A stretch of DNA of 64,000 nt from NCBI RefSeq assembly GCF_017876795.1, contig NZ_JAGIOR010000001.1:2692501-2756500 (forward strand), read 5' to 3'. The notes beneath the pieces were generated by a model. The model was not told the origin of the DNA, ran no database searches, and saw only the letters and a program-made list of their open reading frames with translations. Positions 16,383-24,819 of the stretch are shown here, piece by piece. Numbering within the stretch: the first letter of the stretch is position 1; each line of letters starts with the position of its first letter. Position numbers and translations under genes: made by a program. Source of the stretch: Rhizobium leguminosarum. Its GTDB lineage: Bacteria > Pseudomonadota > Alphaproteobacteria > Rhizobiales > Rhizobiaceae.

Positions 16383-17413
16383 TCGGCGGCCCCCCCGACT
16401 TCCAGGCGGGCCTTGCGGGCCGCCAGTTTTTCCTTCCGTCTGCGGTAGCGCTCCTGCATCTGAGCCTCGCCTTCGGGGGAGCCGTCGTGCCAGGTGCCGA
16501 ACCATTTATCGAGCGGGATCAGCGCGTCGCCGTAGTTCACCTCGAAATATTTGTGGTGGAGGTAATGCGCATAGGCGTGGCTATCGACCAGTTTCTCCTT
16601 GCCGATCTCGACCTTGTCGAAGCCGACATGGCCTGGAATGGCCCCGAAGCCGGCATAATGCAGTTGGTAGAGCATGATGATCGGGTTGGAGGGCAGGAAC
16701 AGATGGTAGAACGCCGTGCCGAAATAGAGCAGGTGCTCGATCGGATGCATCGACAGCGACGACCAGGGCGAAGGGTTTACCGAATTGTGGTGGACCGAGT
16801 GCACCCATTTGTAGAGGAGAGGCGTGTGGATCAGCCGGTGTATGCAGAAAAAGTGGAACTCGTGAATGATCGGCACCACGAGCGCGACGAGTGCCAGCGT
16901 CCATGGGTTTTCCGCAAAGCTCAGCCACGGCGCGTAACCATTGGCATAGGCCCAGAGCATGCCGACCTCGACGGCGGTCCAGATAGTCACGCCTGACAGG
17001 AAGGTGCGAAGAATATTGTCGAGGTTCTGGCGTTCGAACCAGAAGGCGTTGTTCCTGTGGTCGGCCGGGAACTTGCCATTGTACTTGAAGCGGTTTTGCT
17101 GCCGCTTCAACACGTAGAGATGCAGTTCGAAGGCGCCGTAGAACAGGAAGACCGCAATGGCGTTCACCGCATAGAGCCGTGCGATCCAGCCAAGGCTCAG
17201 CGTCTGCATCGTGCCGACCGGGGGAATGACCCAGGCCCAATAGGCGAGCGCAGAAACCGCAAAAAGCAGGTTCCAGGGAAGGAAATAGTGCGGCAGCCAT
17301 TTCAGGACCGCCGTCAGCCGCGGCGGAAAGGCGAAAAGCGGCGCGGTCTCGGCCGGCTGGTCCGGCGCCCAATCGCCGCGCTTGTTGCGCTTGCCGAATT
17401 TCAGATCATCCAT
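16379..17413 (-). CDS. Membrane diiron hydroxylase, fatty acid hydroxylase/sterol desaturase family
   Basis: The protein has 344 residues; the ATG at 17413 is chosen because GAGGAG lies six bases upstream. About four membrane segments are visible (around 42-62, 78-98, 135-150, 165-185). The eight-histidine iron-binding pattern is complete: HEFHFFCIHR, HSVHHNS, and HAYAHYLHHKYF. These enzymes insert oxygen into or desaturate lipids and other hydrophobic substrates. Downstream genes supply a Rieske ferredoxin and a reductase, so a three-component oxygenase is inferred. The substrate is unknown. The isomerase-like gene and LacI regulator hint at a polyol or sugar-linked substrate rather than a sterol. 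Confidence 0.8.
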   Translation of the reverse strand: MDDLKFGKRNKRGDWAPDQPAETAPLFAFPPRLTAVLKWLPHYFLPWNLLFAVSALAYWAWVIPPVGTMQTLSLGWIARLYAVNAIAVFLFYGAFELHLYVLKRQQNRFKYNGKFPADHRNNAFWFERQNLDNILRTFLSGVTIWTAVEVGMLWAYANGYAPWLSFAENPWTLALVALVVPIIHEFHFFCIHRLIHTPLLYKWVHSVHHNSVNPSPWSSLSMHPIEHLLYFGTAFYHLFLPSNPIIMLYQLHYAGFGAIPGHVGFDKVEIGKEKLVDSHAYAHYLHHKYFEVNYGDALIPLDKWFGTWHDGSPEGEAQMQERYRRRKEKLAARKARLEVGGAAE

Positions 17414-17506
17414 TGGCATCTCCTCGGGACGCCGGATGTTTCCCAGTCGCCCACATATCTCTGCTGACTGGAAATTAGCAGGGGCGCTGGTGAATGCCGA
17501 AGCCTT

Positions 17507-17528
17507 CTTTGATCTGATTAGATCAAAG
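17507..17528. promoter_or_regulatory. Perfect 9-bp inverted repeat at the lacI stop, possible operator or hairpin
   Basis: CTTTGATCT (17507-17515) and AGATCAAAG (17520-17528) flank a 4-base spacer. It overlaps the stop codon of the LacI gene and lies about 95 bases upstream of the hydroxylase start. It could be the operator of the upstream regulator or a small intercistronic hairpin. LacI operators usually have a central CG, which is absent here. Confidence 0.45.
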
Positions 17529-18524
17529 CCCTTCCTTAGTGATGGTGATGAAACGGATCGGTGCCTGGTCCGGTTTGATATCGGTCAAGCCGATTCTATT
17601 CAGAACGAGATCGAGCGCGCGCCGCGCCTGCGCTTCGGGCGCCTGATCCAGCACCACATCCATGATGCCGTCCTGCAGGGCCGCTCGGGTGTAATCGGTC
17701 AATTCGTGCCCGACGAAAAACACGTCGCGGCCGCGCGGATGCCGGCGAAGCACTTCGATCAGGGCGGCGTTGGCGCCGCCGGCATTGTAGAGCCCGGCAA
17801 GGCCGGAATACGTTTCCAGCGCCGACCACAGGAGATCGGCGCTAAGACGCTCCTCATCGCCGCCAAATCCCAGCCATTCGAAGCTGGAGGCGCCGGGATA
17901 ATCACGAAAGTAATCGGAAAAGCCGCGGATCCGGTCGCGATGCACCTGATAGATGGGGTGGCAGATTGCAACGACAGGCCCGGTCCGCGGCGCCATTCGG
18001 CTGATGTAGAGTGCGGCCGTCCGGCCGGCAGCGTGATTGTCGATGCCGATGAATTCTCCGACGCGCTCGGACGCGCGAGTGACGACGTGGACGACCGGCA
18101 GGCCCTGTGCATTGACCTTTTCTACCGCCGCCCCAATCACCGGGCTGCTCGGCACGGCCAGGATCAGCCCGGCCCGTGAAAGGTCGGTGGACAGGATGCG
18201 TCGTGCAATTCCCTCTGCGTTCATCTCGTCGGTGAAGCTGCGATGCACGACGACCAAAGGATCGAGGGTGGCGGCAATTCTCTCGAAAGCATGGGAAAGA
18301 CGACGGTAGAAGCTGGTCTCCGGTCGAACCATCAGCACTTCTATCCTGAGGAGGCCGCGATGGGTCTCGGGAAGCTTGCGCGGATAATCCAGGCGACGTG
18401 CGGCGGATATGACCTTCTCCACAAGTTCGGGGCGAACACCCCCACGCCCGTTCAGCACCCGCTCGACCGTTGCAGTTCCCACACCGGCATCGCGGGCGAT
18501 GTCCCGATAATTCGGCTTGCTCAC
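17523..18524 (-). CDS. LacI-family transcriptional regulator
   Basis: The product is 333 residues. The N-terminus YRDIARDAGVGTATVERVLNG is a LacI helix-turn-helix followed by the hinge. Residues 65-330 form the periplasmic-binding-protein-like sensor (AGLILAVPSSPVIG, IGIDNHAAGRTAALYI, GLYNAGGANAALIEVL, VFFVGHELT). The usual Ser in 'TVSRVL' is Glu here (ATVERVL), as found in a ROK-neighbouring subgroup. It is the first gene of the hydroxylase operon on the same strand and probably controls it in response to a sugar or polyol. Confidence 0.85.
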   Translation of the reverse strand: MSKPNYRDIARDAGVGTATVERVLNGRGGVRPELVEKVISAARRLDYPRKLPETHRGLLRIEVLMVRPETSFYRRLSHAFERIAATLDPLVVVHRSFTDEMNAEGIARRILSTDLSRAGLILAVPSSPVIGAAVEKVNAQGLPVVHVVTRASERVGEFIGIDNHAAGRTAALYISRMAPRTGPVVAICHPIYQVHRDRIRGFSDYFRDYPGASSFEWLGFGGDEERLSADLLWSALETYSGLAGLYNAGGANAALIEVLRRHPRGRDVFFVGHELTDYTRAALQDGIMDVVLDQAPEAQARRALDLVLNRIGLTDIKPDQAPIRFITITKEGL

Positions 18525-18749
18525 ATCCCAGGTCCCTTGCGCGCCCTCGTTGATCTCTGCGCGTCAGATCTTCTCTTCTTACATCTTCGCTTCAATTCTC
18601 ACAGATGGTATTTGGAGAGCTCTGACTTGTGTCGCGGGGGCGACCGATCTATGATTTCTCCAGTTCAACATGAGATTGCAGGCCGTATTTCACCGTAAAC
18701 CGGATGCGGAAGGTTTTGTCCTCCGGCCGGACCGAAGGAGCTGGGCAAA

Positions 18750-19442
18750 ATGAAAATTCTCATGGTTCTCACATCGCATGATCAGCTGGGAAACACCGGC
18801 AGGAAAACGGGCTTCTGGCTCGAGGAACTCGCTGCTCCTTATTTCGTCTTCCGTGACGCCGGGGCCGAGATCACACTCGCTTCGCCGAAAGGAGGCCAGC
18901 CTCCGCTCGATCCGAAGAGCAACGAGCCGTCGTTTCAGACGGAAGATACGAGGCGATTTGAACGAGACCCGGCCGCGACGGCTGCGCTCGCCAACACTTT
19001 GATGCTGCCTGACATTGATCAGGCGGATTATGACACCGTTTTTTTCCCCGGCGGCCACGGCCCGCTCTGGGACCTGACGAACGACCGCAATGCGCACTCG
19101 CTGATCGAGGAGACGCTTGCAGCGGGAAAGCCGCTGGCGCTCGTCTGCCATGCGCCGGGGATACTGACCAATGTCAAGGCGCCGGACGGTGGACCGATCG
19201 CCAAGGGGCGGACGGTGACCGGCTTCACCAATTCCGAGGAGGCGGCCGTGCACCTCGTCGAGATCGTGCCTTATCTGCTCGAAGACGTGCTGAAAGAGCA
19301 GGGGGCGAAGTTTTCGGCGATAGAGGACTGGGCCGTGCATGTCGTCCAGGACGGGCTGCTGATTACCGGACAGAACCCGGCCTCGTCGAAACAGGCCGCC
19401 CGCCTTCTGCTCGATGCGCTCGGCAAGCAGGCCGCAGCCTGA
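18750..19442 (+). CDS. DJ-1/PfpI (type 1 glutamine amidotransferase-like) protein
   Basis: The protein has 230 residues. The nucleophile elbow LVCHAPGIL contains the conserved Cys-His, preceded by FFPGGHGPLWDL. An Hsp31-like insertion (YFVFRDAGAEITLASPKGG) marks the branch that includes glyoxalase III/chaperone-type proteins. AAGGAG sits nine bases upstream of the ATG. Members detoxify methylglyoxal or repair glycated proteins, and the exact role is not settled. It faces the LacI operon divergently. Confidence 0.85.
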   Translation: MKILMVLTSHDQLGNTGRKTGFWLEELAAPYFVFRDAGAEITLASPKGGQPPLDPKSNEPSFQTEDTRRFERDPAATAALANTLMLPDIDQADYDTVFFPGGHGPLWDLTNDRNAHSLIEETLAAGKPLALVCHAPGILTNVKAPDGGPIAKGRTVTGFTNSEEAAVHLVEIVPYLLEDVLKEQGAKFSAIEDWAVHVVQDGLLITGQNPASSKQAARLLLDALGKQAAA

Positions 19443-19492
19443 CGCCCGCAGGCGGCCTTGAGCATTTCAACACCAGATGAGAGGTGCCTGGC

Positions 19493-19906
19493 ATGAGCAG
19501 GAAATATATGGGGAAATGCGCCTGCGGCGCGGTGCAGTTCGCCTTCGATACCCATCCGACCTTCGTCGCCGACTGCCATTGCCTGGATTGCAAGAAGGCC
19601 TCGGGCGGCGAGGCCGCCACCTTCTTTGCCGTGCCGCAGGACGATTTCACCCTGACCGCCGGCAGCCCGAAGGCGTTTCATTATATCGCCGATTCCGGCA
19701 AGGGTCTCGACCGCAATTTCTGCCCAGATTGCGGCGCGAGGTTGTTCAGCAGCAATCTGGAGAGCTTCCCTGGCCTCGTCTTCGTCACCCTCGGCAGCCT
19801 GGATCGGCCCGAGCTGATACAGCCGGGGGTCGAGATGTTTATCAAACGGCGGCTTGCCTGGGCAACGCCGCTCCACCTTCCGCAGTTCGAAGGCATACCG
19901 GGCTGA
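19493..19906 (+). CDS. GFA-family (glutathione-dependent formaldehyde-activating-like) zinc protein
   Basis: The protein has 137 residues; the ATG at 19493 has AGAGG eight bases upstream, better than a GTG at 19484. The metal-binding cysteines of the GFA fold are present: GKCACGAV, ADCHCLDCKKASGG and FCPDCGARLF. The family is related to Gfa, which promotes the glutathione-formaldehyde adduct, but most members are uncharacterised. It lies 50 bases behind the DJ-1-like gene and could be cotranscribed; both fit aldehyde or carbonyl stress. Confidence 0.85.
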   Translation: MSRKYMGKCACGAVQFAFDTHPTFVADCHCLDCKKASGGEAATFFAVPQDDFTLTAGSPKAFHYIADSGKGLDRNFCPDCGARLFSSNLESFPGLVFVTLGSLDRPELIQPGVEMFIKRRLAWATPLHLPQFEGIPG

Positions 19907-20012
19907 CGGGCGATTCCGCTCCGAGCGAAGAAAAGATCGATCCCGTGTCGGATCAGCCAAACCTTATCCGTCCTTAGCTCGTCCATTCCGTCCATTTAAA
20001 AGGATCACGAAC

Positions 20013-20456
20013 ATGCCGAACACCATACGCCTGCACCGCGTTCTGGCGACCACCCCGGACAAGGTTTATCGCGCATTCATCGAGGCGGACGCGCTTGCCA
20101 AGTGGCTGCCGCCGAACGGCTTTCTCTGCACCGTGCATCACCTGGAGCCGAGCGTTGGCGGCACGTTCAGAATGTCTTTCCGCAACTTCACGACCGGCAA
20201 CAGCCATGCTTTCGGCGGCGAATTCCGCCAACTCGTCCCGGGCGAACTTGTCCGCTACACCGACAAGTTCGACGACCCCAACCTGCCGGGCGAAATGGAA
20301 GTGACCGTGACGCTGAAGAAGGTCTCGGTCGGCACCGAGGTGGATATCGTCCAGGCAGGCGTGCCCGACGTCATCCCGCCCGAGGCTTGCTATCTCGGCT
20401 GGCAGGAGTCGTTGAAAAACCTCGCGAGGGTGGTTGAACCCGATATCCAGGAATAG
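20013..20456 (+). CDS. SRPBCC/AHSA1-domain protein
   Basis: The product is 147 residues from the ATG at 20013, which has AAGGAT upstream; the longer frame overlaps the GFA gene and has no homology. It shows the START-like fold typical of AHSA1: HRVLATTPDKVYRAFIEADALAKWLPP at the start, GGTFRMSFRNF, and a C-terminal helix with GWQESLKNLARVVE. These proteins bind hydrophobic ligands in a deep pocket. The function is unknown. It follows the GFA gene in the same direction after about 100 bases. Confidence 0.8.
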   Translation: MPNTIRLHRVLATTPDKVYRAFIEADALAKWLPPNGFLCTVHHLEPSVGGTFRMSFRNFTTGNSHAFGGEFRQLVPGELVRYTDKFDDPNLPGEMEVTVTLKKVSVGTEVDIVQAGVPDVIPPEACYLGWQESLKNLARVVEPDIQE

Positions 20457-20518
20457 GTTCGTTCTAGCAGCCTGTCCGGAGCGGATCGCACAGGCTGGCG
20501 CCGACACCCAAGATCTCA

Positions 20519-20560
20519 CTCTGAGGCGCCCCGTAAGGGGCGTCGAAGGGCGAGGCGGGT
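20519..20560. repeat. Dispersed repeat copy (CTGAGGCGCCCC..GAAGGGCGAGG)
   Basis: Short GC-rich palindrome-like sequence of the dispersed family found many times in this window, here with GCGCCCC and GGGGCGTCGAAGGG arms. Confidence 0.45.
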
Positions 20561-20597
20561 GCGCGGACGCCTGACGAATGCAGCGACCAGCGAGAAT

Positions 20598-20771
20598 TCA
20601 ATTGCTCCCGTCGTTCGGTCTCGCCTTAGCGCTGTCGTTGCTGCTGTCCGAGGTGGTTTTTCCATCCGGCTGCTGACCGAAATAGGTGCCGCCGAGATGG
20701 CCGCCGGCGCTGGTGTTTTTGACCTGCTGTTCGGCGCGTTTCTGAAGTTCACGAGCGTTGGTCTTGCTCAT
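20598..20771 (-). CDS. Small hydrophilic hypothetical protein
   Basis: The protein has 57 residues beginning MSKTNARELQKRAEQQVKN. The ATG at 20771 has a clean GGAGC seven bases upstream, which is the main reason to accept the gene. It is rich in Lys, Asn, Ser and Gln, with no membrane segment and no recognised domain (GGHLGGTYFGQQPDGK in the middle). Similar small unannotated proteins occur in rhizobia. The following 293 bases (20772-21064) contain a GC-rich hairpin at 20928-20950 but no gene. Confidence 0.5.
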   Translation of the reverse strand: MSKTNARELQKRAEQQVKNTSAGGHLGGTYFGQQPDGKTTSDSSNDSAKARPNDGSN

Positions 20772-21064
20772 TTTCGGCTCCATTGTCTGGGGGATCATCT
20801 TCTGAAAACCGATAGGGGACGACACTGTTCCATATTTTTAAATAGGACGGTCCCTTCGCGCTGCACCAAAACAACCTGCCCGGTAAGACGAAGCCTGGAG
20901 ACATTTCGATATTCCGGTTTGAGTTGACGGCAGCCAGATTCCGGCTGCCGGCGCTGCACCAGCGTTATCGATTTTTCCACGCCGCAGCGGACCTTAGGAT
21001 CTGACGCCATATAAGCACTGCATATTTTGACAAACCGGTGTCTGGCTTATGTCCGGATTGAAGG

Positions 21065-21406
21065 TCAGTAGTTGCGACCGTTTTGCTGTTTGAGCTTCTT
21101 GATACGGTGCCGTTGATAGGCGTCGATTTGCCGGAACGGCGGCATCCGTTTGTTAAAGATGAGATGCGTGATGGAGACGATGCAGGGGGTTTTGGTTTCC
21201 GGTCCGCCGATGTCCAACGCGCACACAATCCCGCCCTCTTCTCCCATGTAGAAAAGGCTTGTCACGTTGCAACCATCGGGGATCTCGAGATCCGGGGATT
21301 GCTTGGTCAGCGTTATTTTAAGCGTTTGAGACAGCCTCGTTTCGAGGGGAAGTGACGCCTCGAGTTCACGAACAAGGTGATCGGTTTTCTCAGGATCATC
21401 GATCAT
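21065..21406 (-). CDS. Accessory ORF overlapping the ISAzo13 transposase
   Basis: The protein has 113 residues starting MIDDPEKTDHLVREL. Its ATG lies inside the last codons of the transposase gene (11-base overlap in another frame), suggesting translational coupling. The middle, GCNVTSLFYMGEEGGIVCALD, and the end, PPFRQIDAYQRHRIKKLKQQNG, are compositionally normal for coding DNA. I do not recognise the domain. Its position suggests either a real IS passenger or a host gene whose 5' end was captured next to the IS. Confidence 0.55.
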   Translation of the reverse strand: MIDDPEKTDHLVRELEASLPLETRLSQTLKITLTKQSPDLEIPDGCNVTSLFYMGEEGGIVCALDIGGPETKTPCIVSITHLIFNKRMPPFRQIDAYQRHRIKKLKQQNGRNY

Positions 21407-22643
21407 CGGCAACACTCTCGGCGATAGCGCTATCGGACACAACGGAGGTGGGCGAAATCGTGTAGTTCCACTCACCGTGGAAGGGATCACGATCAATATT
21501 GATTGCATTCATTTCAGCATCGGTGATCTTGATGGCCTTGGGATAGTCATTTTCGTCGAGGCAACATTGAACGTCGAGCCCGTTGGCCGTCGTCGTGGCC
21601 CCGATCAGTTGAACGATGACCTCATGACTGACGAGGGGCTTGCCGCGCCAATTCTGTGTGATGAATGCAAATAGCCGGTGTTCTATGCGGTTCCATTTGC
21701 TGGTCCCCGGCGGGTGGTGAGCGACCGTGATAGCTAACCCAGTTTCATTGGCGAATGATTGAAGCTCGCGCTTCCACAGTCGCACACGGGCCCCGTTGCT
21801 GCCACCGCAATCGGCGGTAATGAGTAGACCGGTTGAACCAGGATAGCGGCTCTTTCCCAAGACATTCCACCACCGTCGAATGCTCTCTACGGCAAAGGCG
21901 GCGGTGTCATGATCGATGCCGACATTCACCCAACCCGAGTTGTTGGTGATGTCGTAGACGCCGTAAGGTGCGACCTTGCCGAGTTCGGGTATCTTGAAGT
22001 CGTGAACGCGCACGGGTTCGGGGCCGCCTTTGGGACGCAGCTCACGCCCGCCGTTCTTGAAATCGCCAACCAGCTCCTTTTTCTTTGTGTCGACCGAAAT
22101 GGCGGCCTGGCCGGCCGCCTGGAACTGCTTGATCTTCTCGTTGATGTGTTCGAACTGGGTGTCGCGGTCAGGATGAGACGCCCCCTCCAAGGTCTTCTTG
22201 TTGGCCTGGAGGCTGAAGCCAAGCTTGCGCAGCAGCCGACCAACCAACTTCTGGCTGGCCGTAAAGCCGCGTTGTGCCAATGCGCCGGCAAGGTGGCGCT
22301 GGCTTCTGCTCACCCACAACAATGCTGCTTCAGGATCGCCACGGATCGCCGATTGAACCAATTCTTCAAGTGCAGCCAAGAGGCCCGGCTCAGTCTCGAT
22401 CTTTGGCCTGCGGCCGCCGCCCGGCCGCCGAACCCGGCGTTCCAGTCGTGCATCTGCGGTCCGCAACTCCGTAAGACCGCGCCCGATCGTACTGCGCGCA
22501 ACGCCGGTCGCCGCCGAAACCGCCGTCACTCCACCCCGGCCCGCCGCGCGAGCCTCGGTTGCCGCCAACAAACGCCGTGCCCGCTCATCGAGATAAGGCG
22601 CAAGCGTCTCAAAGCGAGCTTTGATCGCCGCGATATCAATCAT
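21396..22643 (-). CDS. ISAzo13-family transposase
   Basis: The protein has 415 residues. The N-terminus has a helix-turn-helix (GGVTAVSAATGVARSTIGRGL) followed by PGGGRRPKIE. The catalytic core reads ISVDTKKKELVGDFKNGG (first Asp), LITADCGGSNGARVRLWK (second Asp) and HHPPGTSKWNRIEHRLFAFI (catalytic Glu after the PGTSKWN motif characteristic of ISAzo13). Codon use is like that of its neighbours. It has no frameshift, so it may be functional. Confidence 0.85.
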   Translation of the reverse strand: MIDIAAIKARFETLAPYLDERARRLLAATEARAAGRGGVTAVSAATGVARSTIGRGLTELRTADARLERRVRRPGGGRRPKIETEPGLLAALEELVQSAIRGDPEAALLWVSRSQRHLAGALAQRGFTASQKLVGRLLRKLGFSLQANKKTLEGASHPDRDTQFEHINEKIKQFQAAGQAAISVDTKKKELVGDFKNGGRELRPKGGPEPVRVHDFKIPELGKVAPYGVYDITNNSGWVNVGIDHDTAAFAVESIRRWWNVLGKSRYPGSTGLLITADCGGSNGARVRLWKRELQSFANETGLAITVAHHPPGTSKWNRIEHRLFAFITQNWRGKPLVSHEVIVQLIGATTTANGLDVQCCLDENDYPKAIKITDAEMNAINIDRDPFHGEWNYTISPTSVVSDSAIAESVADDR

Positions 22644-22764
22644 CCAGGTCGCTCAAATTCATTCGCCCACTGAATCAGAAAGTTTAACCTCCGTCCAGCA
22701 TCGCTCATCTCTACACCAAGTAATCTACCAAGATCTAACGAATCGTTTGTTCCGTCTCAGGCCC

Positions 22765-23655
22765 TTACCCTCCGAAATAGGCCGAATGGTCAATATCGGC
22801 AATGAGGCCGGGCTGGGTCGGCTGCCAGCCCAGCAGCGCGCGGGTATGTTCGCTGGAAGTGGGCACATCGAAGCCGGCGAACATGGCAAACCAGCCGAAA
22901 TGCTCTGCGGCCTCTTCCCGTGACAGCGAGACGGCGGGGACGTCGAGCCGCCGGCTGATGACGTCGGCGATCTGCCTGAATGGCACACCGTCTTCGGCGA
23001 CCGCCAGGAAAGGGCCGCCGACGGCGCCGCGTTCCAGCGCCAGGCGATAGATGCGGGCGGCATCGAGCCTGTGCACCGCCGGCCAGCGGTTCTGGCCTTC
23101 GCCGATATAGGCCGAAACACCCGTTCGCCGGGCGAAATCGATCAGCATCGGCACGAAGCCGTGGTCGCCATGGCCGTGCACCGAAGGCGGGAGCCGGACC
23201 GTGGAGGCGCGCACGCCGCGCCCGACAAGCGATACCGCAGTGATTTCGGAGGCGCGGGGATAGGTCTCGGTGGTCGGCATGGGCGGGTCCTTTTCGGTGC
23301 CGACGCGGCCGGGCGCATGGCCGAGGCCTGCGGTGACCAGCAGCGGGCGGCGGGAGCCCTGGAGAGCTTCGCCGAGCGCCTCGATGGCGCGCCGGTCGAG
23401 GGCGCAGTTTGGGGCGAACTTCGAGAAATCATGATTGAAGCCCGTGTGGATCACGCCGTCGGCTTCGGCCGCGCCGCGCTTCAGGCTTTCCAGATCCTCG
23501 AGCGTGCCGCGATGGACCTCGGCGCCGACGGCCGATAATTCTTCAGCTCCCTTGTCTGAGCGGGTGAGGCCAAGCACTTGATGGCCGCCAGCGATCAATT
23601 CGCTGACGACGGCCGAGCCGACCCAGCCTGTGGCTCCGGTGACGAATACGCGCAT
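22765..23655 (-). CDS. NAD(P)-dependent epimerase/SDR-type protein
   Basis: The protein has 296 residues from the ATG at 23655, preceded by GGAGATATC. It starts with the Rossmann motif [15 protein letters not shown] and continues as an extended atypical SDR ([52 protein letters not shown]). The usual YxxxK is not evident, as in several atypical SDRs. The substrate is unknown. It is transcribed divergently from an XRE-type regulator 79 bases away that probably controls it. Confidence 0.8.
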   Translation of the reverse strand: MRVFVTGATGWVGSAVVSELIAGGHQVLGLTRSDKGAEELSAVGAEVHRGTLEDLESLKRGAAEADGVIHTGFNHDFSKFAPNCALDRRAIEALGEALQGSRRPLLVTAGLGHAPGRVGTEKDPPMPTTETYPRASEITAVSLVGRGVRASTVRLPPSVHGHGDHGFVPMLIDFARRTGVSAYIGEGQNRWPAVHRLDAARIYRLALERGAVGGPFLAVAEDGVPFRQIADVISRRLDVPAVSLSREEAAEHFGWFAMFAGFDVPTSSEHTRALLGWQPTQPGLIADIDHSAYFGG

Positions 23656-23733
23656 GTCGATATCTCCGTTTTGATGGAGACAGATATCGACCGCTACTGT
23701 ATCCTGGTAAAGGAGTGAGTTTATCATAGTATA

Positions 23734-24570
23734 ATGGCTAACAGGATGAGTGAATTCGTCACTTCTGAAAACCGGCTGGGTGCCTATCTCAGGGATCGCC
23801 GCGCAAAGCTGGATCCTGCCGCCTTCGGCTTTGCCGGCGATCGCCGCCGTACCCCCGGCCTGCGCCGCGAGGAGGTAGCAAACCGCGCCAATATCAGCCC
23901 CACCTGGTATACCTGGCTGGAGCAGGGCCGCGGCGGTGCGCCGTCGGACGACGTGCTCGACCGGATTTCGCGGGCGCTGATGCTGACCGATGTCGAGCGT
24001 GAGCATCTGTTCCTCATCGGCCTCGGCCGGCCGCCCGAGGTGCGCTACCGCAGGCAAGCGGGCGTGACGCCCAGGCTGCAGGGCGTGCTCGATGCACTGG
24101 ACCCGAGCCCGGCCCTGATCCGCAACGCCATCTGGGACGTGATCGCCTGGAACCGGGCGGCAACCGTGCTGCTCACTGATTACGGCGCGCTGCCGCCCGA
24201 GGAGCGCAACGTGCTGCGGTTCATCTTCCTCGATCCACGCGTGCGCGCCGCCCAATATGACTGGGAAAGCGTCGCCCGCTTCGTCGTCGCAGCCTTCCGC
24301 GTGGACGCGGCCCGCGCGGGCGCAGCCGCCGAGGTCGAGCCGCTGGTCGACGAGCTCTGCCGCAAGAGCCCAGAATTCCTGGCGATGTGGCGCGACAATG
24401 ACGTGCGCACCCATGGCGAGGGCGCGAAACACATCAAGCACCCGGTGCTTGGGCTGCTCTCTTTCGAGTATTCGGCCTTCCAGGTGGACGGGCGGCCGGA
24501 TCTCAGCATGGTGGTTTATAACCCGGCGACGGAAGCGGATGCGGAGAAGATTAGGGCGGCGGTGGGGTGA
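23734..24570 (+). CDS. XRE-family regulator with MmyB-like ligand-binding domain
   Basis: The protein has 278 residues. The N-terminal helix-turn-helix is clear ([30 protein letters not shown]), and the C-terminal part ([19 protein letters not shown]...[14 protein letters not shown]...[21 protein letters not shown]) matches the MmyB-like domain, which may bind fatty-acid-type ligands. The start could also be Met5. The intergenic region with the SDR gene is short and probably holds both promoters. Local repression or activation of the SDR gene is inferred. Confidence 0.85.
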   Translation: MANRMSEFVTSENRLGAYLRDRRAKLDPAAFGFAGDRRRTPGLRREEVANRANISPTWYTWLEQGRGGAPSDDVLDRISRALMLTDVEREHLFLIGLGRPPEVRYRRQAGVTPRLQGVLDALDPSPALIRNAIWDVIAWNRAATVLLTDYGALPPEERNVLRFIFLDPRVRAAQYDWESVARFVVAAFRVDAARAGAAAEVEPLVDELCRKSPEFLAMWRDNDVRTHGEGAKHIKHPVLGLLSFEYSAFQVDGRPDLSMVVYNPATEADAEKIRAAVG

Positions 24571-24603
24571 GAGTTCTAGTCGGGGTCTAGGTGCGGGACG
24601 GAT

Positions 24604-24672
24604 GCGACGCGCACCGCCTCGTCCTTCGAGGCTCCAGCCTTCGGTTTCCGCGCTTCAGGATGAGGCTCTCTT
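24604..24672. repeat. Dispersed rhizobial repeat copy
   Basis: CTCGTCCTTCGAGGCTCCAGCCTTCGG...CAGGATGAGG, one of the clearest copies of the family described in the findings. The arms CTCGTCCTTCGAGG and CAGGATGAGG are recurrent. Confidence 0.6.
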
Positions 24673-24819
24673 GAGCGTTGGCGCCCGGTAACCTCCTGCG
24701 GCATGACAAAATTGTAAAAAGCTAAAATGCCACTTTTGCTAGAAAATAATTTGACCTTCCCCTGCAATGGCTGTTTCCTCCCAATCGACCAAGGCGAATG
24801 GATCTTGAAGGAGATATCC

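Larger units (their letters stand above)
21065..22643. mobile_element. ISAzo13-family insertion sequence, borders not resolved
   Basis: The span covers the transposase and an overlapping second ORF. I searched the flanks (20900-21060 and 22650-22750) for terminal inverted repeats and found no convincing pair, so the true ends lie somewhat outside the coordinates given. The transposase appears complete. Confidence 0.6.

Noticed and set aside
20900..22750. Terminal inverted repeats of the ISAzo13 element
   Set aside because: Comparison of both flanks gave only short, scattered matches no better than chance, so no borders are claimed.
22765..24441. 558-residue frame running through the SDR gene and the regulator
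   Set aside because: Only the part from 23655 downstream is the SDR. The upstream half is antisense to the XRE regulator.
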